Positions 1-9,700 of a stretch of DNA of 64,000 nucleotides are shown here, piece by piece. The first letter of the stretch is position 1, and each line of letters starts with the position of its first letter. This DNA comes from CAYRYU01 sp964428355 (GTDB lineage: Bacteria; Muiribacteriota; Ozemobacteria; Ozemobacterales; Ozemobacteraceae): positions 17,520 to 81,519 of the forward strand of contig CAYRYU010000018.1 in NCBI GenBank assembly GCA_964428355.1, read 5' to 3'. Position numbers and translations under genes: made by a program. Under the pieces are notes generated by a model. That model was given only the letters and a program-made list of their open reading frames with translations. It was not told where the DNA came from and did no database searches.

Positions 1-132
1 TTCAAAGTCACCACCCGCAAAGCGCGCACGGGAATCAACCCCCAGACGAAGAACACCATCCGGATTCCGGCCACCAACGTGGCGAAATTCGTTCCCGGAA
101 AAGACCTCAAGGAAATGATCAACAAGAAGTAA
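1..132 (+). CDS. HU-family DNA-binding protein, C-terminal part
   Basis: This is the last 43 codons of a gene that begins before the window, ending in TAA. The translation reads through an arm-and-tail segment typical of HU/IHF proteins: a basic RKARTG stretch, NPQTK, IPA, then FVPGKDLKEMIN and a lysine-rich end. HU binds and bends DNA as a dimer in the nucleoid. The beta-arm sequence TGINPQTK with the following IPA matches HU better than IHF. A strong terminator follows directly, so this gene is transcribed separately from the pilus ATPase genes downstream. The N-terminal half cannot be assessed. Confidence 0.9.
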   Translation, partial: FKVTTRKARTGINPQTKNTIRIPATNVAKFVPGKDLKEMINKK

Positions 133-143
133 CCTTTTCGGAG

Positions 144-178
144 ACCGCCGGCGGAAAACCTGCCGGCGGTTTTTTTTT
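144..178 (+). terminator. Rho-independent terminator after the HU gene
   Basis: A 9-bp perfect GC-rich stem (ACCGCCGGC with GCCGGCGGT) and a short loop are followed by a run of T residues. It starts 12 nt after the HU stop codon. Confidence 0.9.
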
Positions 179-226
179 GATTGTTCTTGCCCTTTCCAGG
201 CGATTCCATTAAGATAAAAAGTTGGC

Positions 227-1882
227 ATGAGCACCATTCCGAAAAAACGTCTGGGCGATATTCTGATCGACTGTAACCTGATTACGGCCGAGCAGCTCAA
301 GCAGGCCCTCAACTATCAGCGGGAGAAGGGACTGAAGCTTGGTGCCGCCCTGATAGAACAGAACCTGGTGACCGAGGATGACATCATCTGGGCGCTGGGG
401 AATCAGTTGAACATCTCGTTCATTCATCTGAACCCTGAGATCGTCGATCGAAGCCTTGTAAGGACAATCTCCCCGGAGTTCGCGAGAGAGCACCGGATGA
501 TACCCCTCTACCAGACGGGAAGACAGCTCAGCATCTGCATGGTCGATCCCCTCGAAACAGAAGCCATCGATGTCGTCGCGAACAAGTCGCAGCTCGATAT
601 TTCCGTTTCCATCTGCACCAAATACGATTTCGAACAGACCTTCGCCGCAATCTACGGCCCGCTCGAGATTCCGCCCAAAGTCCAGGGAGATATCGCTCCC
701 GCCGACAAGGTCCTCGAACGGGGAATTCCGCAGGGAATGGAATCCCCGGAAAAGGTCATCAATTATATCCTCGGACAGGCGATCATCAACAAGGTCGACC
801 GGATCCATTTCGAGCCTTCCGAGAAGGGTGTTTTGATCCGCTTTCGGACTTGTTCCAGCCTCTCACGGAAGCTCGAGATACCCCTGAAAGTCCACCATGA
901 AATGATCGGGAAGCTGAAGACCCTTTCCCAGGTGGCTCCCGGCCCCGGAACTGGTTCCGGGATCATGGTCGGCCACTTCAGGGTTACCGTTTCGGGCCGG
1001 ATGGTCAACGTCCAGTCGATGTTCTATCCCACCGTGAACGGCGAGATGGTCATCCTCAAGATCAGCGATTTCGAGACAATCGGTTCCCAGATCGCCAAGG
1101 GGAGCCGGTCTTTTCTCGAGCAGCTCGTGAAGTTTGTCCAGGCCAACCACGGCGTTCTCTACGTTTCGGGACCCCGCGAATCCGGCCGGACGACGACGCA
1201 GTATTTCCTTCTCAAGAGTTACGACGTCGAGACGATGAAGATCGTGACCGTCGAAGATCCCGTCCAATCGGCCCTTCCGAAGGTCACCCAGATCCAGGTG
1301 GGCCAGAACGGGGTCGGTTCCGTCAGGGAGGGCTTGGAACTGGCTCTCTTACTGGACCCCGACCTTATCTACCTCGACCACCTCGGTGACCAGCCGATCG
1401 TCGAGGATATCACTTTCGCCGCCCTGGGTGGAAAGACCGTTCTGACCTCCATCATGGCGTATGACGCCCCCAGCAGCATTGTCCGTCTTCTGGACAAGGT
1501 CGAAGACCCGGTGATAGTGGGAATGTCACTTTGTGGATTCCTCTCCCAACGCCTGATAAGAACTCTTTGCCCTGCCTGCAAGGTTCCCGCCCAGCTCCCT
1601 CCCGATGTCCTTGATCGGCTGCGGCAGAATGTGGAACAGCCAACCCTTTTCACTCCGGTGGGTTGCGACGCATGCCATCGAAGCGGCTACAGTGGACGGA
1701 CCCTGATCGCGGAGTTCCTTCCCACCAGCCCCAGCCTTCGCCAGATGATCATCAATCGTGCCAACTACCAGGCATTCCACCAGTTCGCACGGAAGCAGGA
1801 AATCCCCACACTCGAGGATCAGGCACTCGCCCTCGTCGCGTCGGGCGAAACCTCGATGGATGAATTCCAGCGGCTGTTCTAG
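227..1882 (+). CDS. PilB/GspE-like type IV pilus or type II secretion ATPase with degenerate active site
   Basis: The 551-residue product has the PilB/GspE layout: an MshEN-like N-terminal domain (about residues 5-150, KKRLGDILID then LVTEDDI), a linker, then the secretion ATPase core. The zinc tetracysteine motif is intact (C448xxC451 and C480xxC483). The catalytic motifs are not. The Walker A site reads GPRESGRT at about residue 315, with Arg in place of the essential Lys. The Walker B region reads DPDLIYLDHLGD instead of the usual DPDxxxxGEIRD, and the His-box histidine is missing (MAYDAPS). ATP hydrolysis is therefore doubtful, and a regulatory or assembly role is possible. The next gene, an intact PilT-like ATPase, starts 11 nt later, so the two are probably co-transcribed. 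The family call is firm; the loss of activity is inferred. Confidence 0.85.
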   Translation: MSTIPKKRLGDILIDCNLITAEQLKQALNYQREKGLKLGAALIEQNLVTEDDIIWALGNQLNISFIHLNPEIVDRSLVRTISPEFAREHRMIPLYQTGRQLSICMVDPLETEAIDVVANKSQLDISVSICTKYDFEQTFAAIYGPLEIPPKVQGDIAPADKVLERGIPQGMESPEKVINYILGQAIINKVDRIHFEPSEKGVLIRFRTCSSLSRKLEIPLKVHHEMIGKLKTLSQVAPGPGTGSGIMVGHFRVTVSGRMVNVQSMFYPTVNGEMVILKISDFETIGSQIAKGSRSFLEQLVKFVQANHGVLYVSGPRESGRTTTQYFLLKSYDVETMKIVTVEDPVQSALPKVTQIQVGQNGVGSVREGLELALLLDPDLIYLDHLGDQPIVEDITFAALGGKTVLTSIMAYDAPSSIVRLLDKVEDPVIVGMSLCGFLSQRLIRTLCPACKVPAQLPPDVLDRLRQNVEQPTLFTPVGCDACHRSGYSGRTLIAEFLPTSPSLRQMIINRANYQAFHQFARKQEIPTLEDQALALVASGETSMDEFQRLF

Positions 1883-1893
1883 CCTGTTCACTC

Positions 1894-3375
1894 ATGAGCG
1901 AAAACGATTTTTTCGGGAAACTGTTCGGGAGTGAGAAACCTCCCGCAAGTGCCCCCAACAACCCTAATGCCAATCCCAATCCGAACCCGGGTGGGGCTCC
2001 CACGAATCCCCAGCATCCTCCGGTCCGGCCTTCCGGGCCGAACCCCACGCAGCCTACCGGCCCGACACTTCCCCGTCCCCCCGCTCCAGGAGGAGTCCCT
2101 CGTCCTCCCGGCCCACCGGGTGGTCAACCCGCATCTCCCGTCGGTCATCCCCCGGCTCCAGGAGCGCATCCTCCCGCACCAGGGGCCCATGCCCCGGCGG
2201 GTGTTCCCCGGCCTCCGGGTCCGCCCCAGGTTGCCCCTGCGACTGCACCCAGGGGTTCGACGGGCTTTCCCTCCGTTTCCCAGATCAAGGCGGGCGGCCA
2301 GAAATCCGCTGAAGGAGGCTACACGATCAACGATCTGCTCACCCTGGTCTGTGAAAAAGGCGGATCGGATCTCCACCTGACCGTCGGAACCTCCCCAATG
2401 ATGCGGCTCCAGGGAAAACTCTGGCCGACCGATCTTCCCGCCCTCACCGCCAAGGATTCGAAGCGTCTGATCTTCGAGTTCCTTTCGAACGACCAACGCG
2501 AGCGGTTCGAACGGGACCTCGAACTCGACATTTCCTACGAAATCGCTGACGTCTCCCGATTCCGGTGCAATATCTTCCTGAACCGCCTGGGAATGGGCGG
2601 AGTCTTCCGCGTCATTCCTGCCAAGGTAAAGACCTTGGCTGATCTCAGGCTTCCCGCGATCCTCACCGACCTCTGCCGGCGGAACAAGGGTCTCGTTCTC
2701 GTCACCGGCCCCACGGGCTCCGGAAAATCGACAACCCTTGCCGCCATGATCGACCTGATCAATGACGAGCGCCAGGACCACATCCTGACCGTCGAGGACC
2801 CGATCGAATTCGTCCATAACCACAAGCATTCCATCGTCAACCAGCGCGAGCTGGGCGCAAACACCAAGTCGTTCGCGAATGCCTTGCGGGCGGCACTCCG
2901 CGAAGACCCCGACGTCATTCTGGTCGGCGAAATGCGCGACTACGAAACCATTTCCCTGGCAGTTACCGCAGCTGAAACCGGCCACCTCGTCTTCGCCACC
3001 CTTCACACCCCATCCGCCCCCCAGTCTGTCGACCGTGTCGTCGACGTCTTTCCCGCCCACCAACAGGACCAGATCCGCACCCAGCTTGCCGATGCTCTCC
3101 AGGGCATCATCGCTCAACAGCTCATTCCGACCATCGACGGGATGAGCCGCGTGGTGGCGATCGAGATCCTCATCAACGTGCCCGCCGTCGCCAACCTGAT
3201 CCGCGAGAACAAGACCTTCCAACTGTTTTCGATCATGCAGACCAGCAAGCAGATGGGGATGCAGACCATGGACCAGGCCCTAATGGACCTCGTGAAATCC
3301 CGCCGGATTGCCACCGAAGAAGCCTACCGTCGCGCCTTCGACAAAAAAGCCTTCGAACAGTACAAACCCCGGTGA
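1894..3375 (+). CDS. PilT-like pilus retraction ATPase with Pro-rich N-terminal extension
   Basis: The 493-residue protein ends in a complete PilT/PilU-type ATPase domain: Walker A GPTGSGKS at about residue 272, Walker B DPDVILVGEMRD at about 338, the AETGHLVFATLHT His box, and QGIIAQQLIP. PilT proteins hydrolyse ATP at the inner-membrane pilus platform to depolymerise pili, which drives twitching and DNA uptake. Ordinary PilT is about 350 residues. The extra 130 or so at the N terminus are almost entirely Pro, Gly, Ala and Asn, and look like a disordered tether. It follows the degenerate PilB-like gene closely. Several exported pseudopilins and a ComEC-like protein elsewhere in the window fit a pilus or competence role. 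Confidence 0.9.
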   Translation: MSENDFFGKLFGSEKPPASAPNNPNANPNPNPGGAPTNPQHPPVRPSGPNPTQPTGPTLPRPPAPGGVPRPPGPPGGQPASPVGHPPAPGAHPPAPGAHAPAGVPRPPGPPQVAPATAPRGSTGFPSVSQIKAGGQKSAEGGYTINDLLTLVCEKGGSDLHLTVGTSPMMRLQGKLWPTDLPALTAKDSKRLIFEFLSNDQRERFERDLELDISYEIADVSRFRCNIFLNRLGMGGVFRVIPAKVKTLADLRLPAILTDLCRRNKGLVLVTGPTGSGKSTTLAAMIDLINDERQDHILTVEDPIEFVHNHKHSIVNQRELGANTKSFANALRAALREDPDVILVGEMRDYETISLAVTAAETGHLVFATLHTPSAPQSVDRVVDVFPAHQQDQIRTQLADALQGIIAQQLIPTIDGMSRVVAIEILINVPAVANLIRENKTFQLFSIMQTSKQMGMQTMDQALMDLVKSRRIATEEAYRRAFDKKAFEQYKPR

Positions 3376-3726
3376 AAAAAACCGGTGCCACATTACCGAT
3401 TTTTTCCCCCGCCATGGAAGGCACTTTTCGTGGGATAACCTGTCCCCGGATTTGGGTGATTTAATGACTTTCAGGGGGGGGGTGGCATTTGGAAAGGGCT
3501 TGGCTGGCCGATCGAGAATCGCAAGTTGTCGAAAATAGGGACACGTTAGCCCATCCCGAACAGCTCTGTCAGTCCCTCGGGAAATCGTTATGTGTTGAAA
3601 TGTCAAGGGTTCCTTTGTTGGTTGTAATCTGAACCAACGATGGTTAAAATATCTTGTTTCTCATGGATTATTAAGTGAAAAAATTCACAGGTTTATTGGA
3701 CAAGTTTCTTTGTGGGAGGTGGGTAC
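3376..3726. other. Intergenic region before the giant lipoprotein gene
   Basis: About 350 nt without a convincing gene. Just after the pilT-like stop is a short CCGGT-A-run-ACCGG inverted repeat that could be a weak terminator. The last 15 nt hold a clear ribosome binding site (GGGAGGT) for the downstream ATG. The rest becomes AT-rich toward the gene and probably contains its promoter, but no motif stands out. Confidence 0.5.
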
Positions 3727-6700
3727 ATGAAGCGGTTTTTTGGGGGCTTGGGGTTTCTCATTCTCATTTTGGTGATGCTCGCAACAGCAGGCTGCCAATT
3801 CTTCGGACTTTCCGACGTGGGCGAGCAGATCGAGGCTTTGCAAACCCCGACGGGGAACGCCAAGGTTTCATTCCGGATCGTCATGCCGGGCTCGAATACC
3901 GCTTCGTCACCTGATGCCATAATTCTTTCGGGTTCCCGCGCCAGAGCTTATGTCACTTTCCGCCTGACTCTGGTTCATCCGGGAAGCACCAAACTCCCGA
4001 CGGTGATTACCCAGACCGTCGAAGCGGTTGACGGGGTTGCCCAAGCCTCGTTCGAATCGGTTCCCGCCCAGCCCGTTGTCGGGGAGATCCAGATCGCGAG
4101 CGGTTCGATCGGAGGAAAGACTGATTTCCACGGTGCGGCAGATCTCAATGATGGTGGAAACGTCGTCGACATAAGCCCCAAGGGTTCAAACATGCGCGCC
4201 GACGTGCTCGCCCAGGTCGTGTTGTCGATCGCCAACGACCAAAGTCTGATGGAAAAGGCTCCCAGACAGCTAACCACGGCTGTTGACACGGCGGGGTCGG
4301 CTTTGCTGGCATCGCCGACCAGCTCGGTCTACACCGACGTGCTCAATGCGACAATCATCACCGCCTTCGATCCGACCGCGTTCGTCAAGCTCGAGAAGAG
4401 CCTCGACGAATTGACCCTTTCCGGAAGCGGAAGCGCGACCTGGCAGATCAAGGCGAACCAGGTCTGGACCTCGGGGTTGCTCGCCCGGATCTGGCGGATC
4501 CTCCGCCAGGGTTTCGGAACCTTCTCTTACGTCAGCTGGTATGGTGGCGGCCAGGGTGGAGTCACGAAACTCAACACCTTCGACGGTTCCGTTCTTACGC
4601 GTTTGACGAGCGTCGAGCGGCTGGACCAGTTCGTGGTTATGCCCAACAACGACCTGATTGTGGGTGGTACCCTTGGCGGGAAACCCATGTTGTGCCGCTG
4701 GGATGCGAGCGCGGATTTCGCGATTACGGCAGACATGCAGACCGGAATCAAGGCCGGAGCCGTCAAATGGATCCAGCGTTTCGACGGGTTGGGAACCAAC
4801 GTCAACGTTCCGAACCCCTCGGTCGAGTTCGTTCAGTTCGATCTGGTAAACGGCGGACGGCTGACGTGCGCGGCCCGTTCTCCCTCGAGCCGTGGACAGG
4901 TTCTCTGCGAGTTGAATCCCGAGACCGGCGCGGTCACCTACACCACCGTTACTCAAACCATGGCTGTCTGGGCGCGACCGGCCGACGGGGCGAACGTCAT
5001 CGGCTGGGATTCGATGGCCGGTGCGACATCTTACAACCTCTACTGGTCGACCGCTTCCCCAGTTTCGAAACTCAACTCGACCATGATCGCCAGCGCTTCG
5101 AACCCGTTCACGCATGCCGGGCTCACGAATGGCACGACTTATTACTACGTCGTGACCTGGAACGAAGGTCCCGCATCGGAATCGGCTTTTTCCATCCAGG
5201 TCGAAGCCACCCCCAAGGGAACCCTGCCTCCTCCACCCGCTCTGGCAGGTGCGCTCTGGGGCTGGGGTTACAACAATGCCGGATCCCTCGGCAACGGAAC
5301 GACGACCCCAGCGGTCTCGCCGGTTCCCCTCTTCCGGTGGGGTGACGTGGTGGCGATCTCGGGATACTATCACACCGCTGCGCTGATGCGGGATGGGACA
5401 GTCAAAGTTGCGGGAGCCAACGATTGGGGCGAGTTGGGAATAGGTGATTCGAACACCGGGTTGCGGGCCCTTACTCCCGTTGTCGTTCAGGGCTTGTCAG
5501 GGGTCAGGGATGTCCAGTGCGGGGCCAACCATGTCGTTGCGCTCATGAACGACGGCACCCTGAAAGCCTGGGGCCGGAACGACCGCGGCCAGCTCGGGAA
5601 TGGGCAGATCATCCCGGATCGGGTGCCAGCTCCCGTCACGGTTCTGAACGCCTCGCACGTCCAGGCCATCGCCGTGGGCGGGCACTTCAGCTATGCTCTT
5701 CTCGAGGACGGGCGAGTAATGGGCTGGGGTTCGAACGCCACCTGCCAGTTCGCGACCGGAACCCCCAACACATCCACCAACGACTTTTGGAGCACCCCCG
5801 CGATCATACCCGGTCTTTCCGGAGTCAAGGCGATCGCGGCTGCGGCCTACGAGGGTTGGGAAGGCCATGCAATGGCCCTTCTCACCGACGAGACGGTCGT
5901 TTGCTGGGGATGGAACGGCAGCGCACAGCTGGGCGATGGAAACTCCTATTCGACCAGATCCGAGATAGAACGGATAGTGGGCCTGGACAACATCACCGCC
6001 ATCGCCTGCGGGAACGTCCACTCCGTGGCTTTGAGACGTGACGGAACGGTCTTCGTTTGGGGCGACACCAAGACGAATTTCAACAACTATGTTCCTGCGC
6101 CGGTTCCAGGGCTTGGGAACGTTTCGAAGATCGCGGCACACAAGAACGTATGCTTCTTCATCGAGGTCGATGGCACCTTGAAAGCTTACGGGAGCAACGA
6201 TTCCGACGGTGGCGGCCGGCTGGGCGACGGAACCACGATCCCCCGCCGGGAGCCCGTCCCCGTAACCACGTTCGGTCGGGCGTTGGCGGTGTTCCCACAC
6301 TGGCAGGGCGCTTTCGTTCTGGCCGAGAAGATTCCGCCCATGCTGAGGGCCGCGGTGGGCGACGGTCAGGTCACCCTCGACTGGAAAGCCGTTCCCGATG
6401 CGGGCGGTTACAACCTCTATTGGAGCAACGTCCCAGGGGTGACAAAGGCCAATGGGAACAAGATTCCCGGGGTCAGGCGACCTTTCATCCATTCGGGGCT
6501 GACCAACGGGAAGGCCTATCACTACGTTCTGACCAGTCTGAATGCCGCCGGCGAATCCGCCGAATCGGCCGAAGTCGTTGCCAACCCGCGTTCTCTCGTC
6601 ACCCCCGGATCCCGGATTCAGCGTCTGGTCGGGTGGGGCGGCTCCCTGTGCCTGTTCAACGACAATTCGGTCAGTCCTGCACCCGGAGCATCGAGATACC

Positions 6701-9700
6701 CCGTCCTTCGTCCGATCAGCCTGGCGAAACTCGGGGACGTACGACGTATTTCGAGTGCCGACTTCGTTGCAATGTTGATGGGGGACGGCACCGTCCAGAC
6801 CTGGGGTGGGAACTACTATGGCCGGCTTGGAGACGGGACCTTCTCCGACCGCATGATCAACAAACCCGTTCCGGGTTTGACCGGAGTTAAGGATGTCCAG
6901 TGCGGCCAGGACCACGCGGTCGCCTTGATGGCCGATGGAACCGTAAAGGCCTGGGGCTCGAACTACTACGGGCAACTTGGAAACGGGGTGCAGGGGAACA
7001 ACGCCTCGTCGCCGGTTCCGATAGCCGTTCCCGGGCTCTCGAATGTCAGGGCGATCGCGGTTTCCTCCTACCACACGTTGGCCCTTCTCGAAAATGGAAC
7101 GGTCATGGCCTGGGGTTCGAACAACCACGGCCAGTTGGGTGACGGGACGATCGTTACCCCGACGAACCCGGTGCAGGTTTCCGGCTTGTCGAACGTCAAG
7201 GCGATCGCGGCGAACGGTGATATGGATTGCAACCAGGGCCACAATCTCGCGCTTCTGAACAGCGGTTCCGTCATGGCCTGGGGAACCAACAGCCGCCGCG
7301 AACTTGGAATCGGGACCACGGTCGACCAGATGGTTCCCGTTCAAGTGGCCTCCCTTCCCGGAATCATCGATATAGCCTGTGGTTACTGGCACTGCCTTGC
7401 CCTGGCGGGGGATGGAACAGTATTCTCATGGGGTTGGAACGGAACCGGCCAGCTCGGGGACGGGTCCGTCGTCGACCAGGCGTATCCTCAAGCGGTTCAA
7501 GCCCTTCCATTCGTGAAGAAGGTCGCATGCGGCGGAAAGCAGAGCTACGCCATCCTCAGGGACGGAACCCTTATGGCATGGGGTGAAAACCTGAACGGGG
7601 AGCTGGGGGATGGAAGCCGCCAGTACCGGTATCGGCCGACGAGAGTTCCGAGCCTGGGCAACGTGACCGAGATCTTCGCCCGGTGCTATACGGTCTACGC
7701 ATTTTCTGAAGGAACCGTGCCGCCCGAAGCCCCCCATCGGCTGAAGGCCGTGGGAGCCAGCGGAACGATCACCCTTTTGTGGGATCCGGTCCCGGGGGCC
7801 ACCACCTACAATCTCTACCATGCAACCGCGCCGATCGGACTCCTGGCTTCCGCCACCGTTGTCAAAAACGCCTCGCAGGGATACGTCTTCCCGAGTCTTG
7901 CCTCCTCGACGGTTTTCTTCTTCCGGGTCACCGCCCTTTCGGCGGGCGGGGAGTCACAGCCATCGAACGAAGCCTTTGCCAAGCCCCGGGATGCCCTCTC
8001 CCCCACCGTCAAGGCCAACGTAACGCTTCTGGGCGTCAACGAGAATGGAAATCTCGGATTCGGGAACGACAAGCTCGTCGCCACGAGCGTTCCCGCCCCG
8101 CAATGGGACGACCCGGTGGCGGCCGCGGGAAAACTGCACACGTTGGTTCTGATGCGGAACGGCGAGGTCTATGCCAGCGGAAACAATGACCAGGGCCAGC
8201 TCGGAGTGAACCGGCTTTGGTACGATACCGGAGAGGCGCCCAACATCATCCCCGGGTTGCCATTCTCCTACTCTCCGATGAAGGTAGCGAATCTGACAGG
8301 GGTTCGGGATGTCCAGTGCGGTTGCCACCATTCCGTCGCCCTGATGTCTGATGGAACTGTTAGGACCTGGGGGCGGAACGATCGCGGCCAGCTTGGGGAC
8401 GGTACTACAGGTTTCGCCATCGCTCCGGCTCCTGTTCCGGGCCTCACCAACGTGGTATCGATCGCCGTGGGCGGTCATCACAACCTTGCTCTTCTCCAAA
8501 ACGGAACGGTGATGGCCTGGGGTTGGAACTCCAACGGACAGCTCGGCCTCGACCCCAAGCTCACGGCATTTGCGACTGTCCCTGCTCCCGTTCCGGGGTT
8601 GTCGGGGGTAACCGTAACCGCGATCGGTGCGGGAGGGAGCTACTACAACGGCGGCCACAGCGCGGCGCTGCTTGCCGATGGCCGGATAATGACCTGGGGC
8701 CAGAACGGTTCCGACGACAAGCAGAATTGCGGTGTTCTCGGGGATGGAACCACCACCGAACGGTTCACTCCCGGGCCCGTTCTCGGACTTCCGGATCATG
8801 CCATCGCCATCTCGATCGGTCCAGCCAACTGCCTCGCCCTGTTGCGGGACGGTTCTGTCTGGCATTGGGGCCAGATCATACTTGGAATCCACTCATACAA
8901 CCTTCTTCCCAAGAGGGTCCCCGGTCTTGGACCGGTCCGGAAGATCGGAACGGGCTGGTCTTTCAACGTCATCCTCCAGCAAGACGGTACTGTGAAAGCC
9001 TGGGGATCGATGAAACTGATGCGCGGGGATCCGGCTCCCTATGGTGAGGACACTCAGGAACCAGTCCCGATCACGGGTCTTGGTCAGGTGAGCGATCTGT
9101 CGGTCCTCGACAGGGGTCTGTTTGCCTTCGCCAACGGCGGGTATGTGGGTGCGACCGCCCAGGGTGGTGGAATCCCCGGTGGAGTCGACGCCCGCAGCGC
9201 GGGTGACGGGTCGATATGCGTCTTTTGGAACCCCGTCGATGGGGTTGGGTCATACAATCTCTATTACTCCGAAGACCCCGCAGTCGCGAAGGGAACGGGT
9301 ACGAAGGTTACGGGAGCGGTTCCCGGGCAGCTGATCCAGGGGCTGACCAACGGGAAGGCCTATTATTTCACCGTGACTGCCCAGACTGGCGGAATCGAAT
9401 CACCTGAATCGGAAGTAGTGTCGGCCGTTTCGACGGGTCAGACCGGGGGCAAGCTGACCTACGGTTGGGGTTACAGCGACAACGGAGAACTGGGATATCA
9501 GGGAAACTTGGACGGAGGGGACAACGCTTCCCAAGACAAGCCCGTTCTTCTGCCCGGTTGGGGAGATGTCGTTTCGATGAATGGTGAACTCCACGTGGTC
9601 GCCCTCCGTCGCGACGGAAAGGTCGTCACTTGCGGCCGCAACAACGAGGGACAACTCGGTGACGGAAGCTTGCTGGGCCGTCGGGTCATTCCCTATGTGA

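Noticed and set aside
1888..3222. A 444-codon minus-strand frame opposite the pilT-like gene
   Set aside because: The plus strand encodes a clear ATPase; the antisense product is low-complexity shadow sequence.
5497..7392. A 631-codon minus-strand open frame opposite the RCC1 lipoprotein
   Set aside because: It is antisense to strongly conserved RCC1 repeats. Its translation shows no domain, and its openness follows from the codon bias of the repeats.
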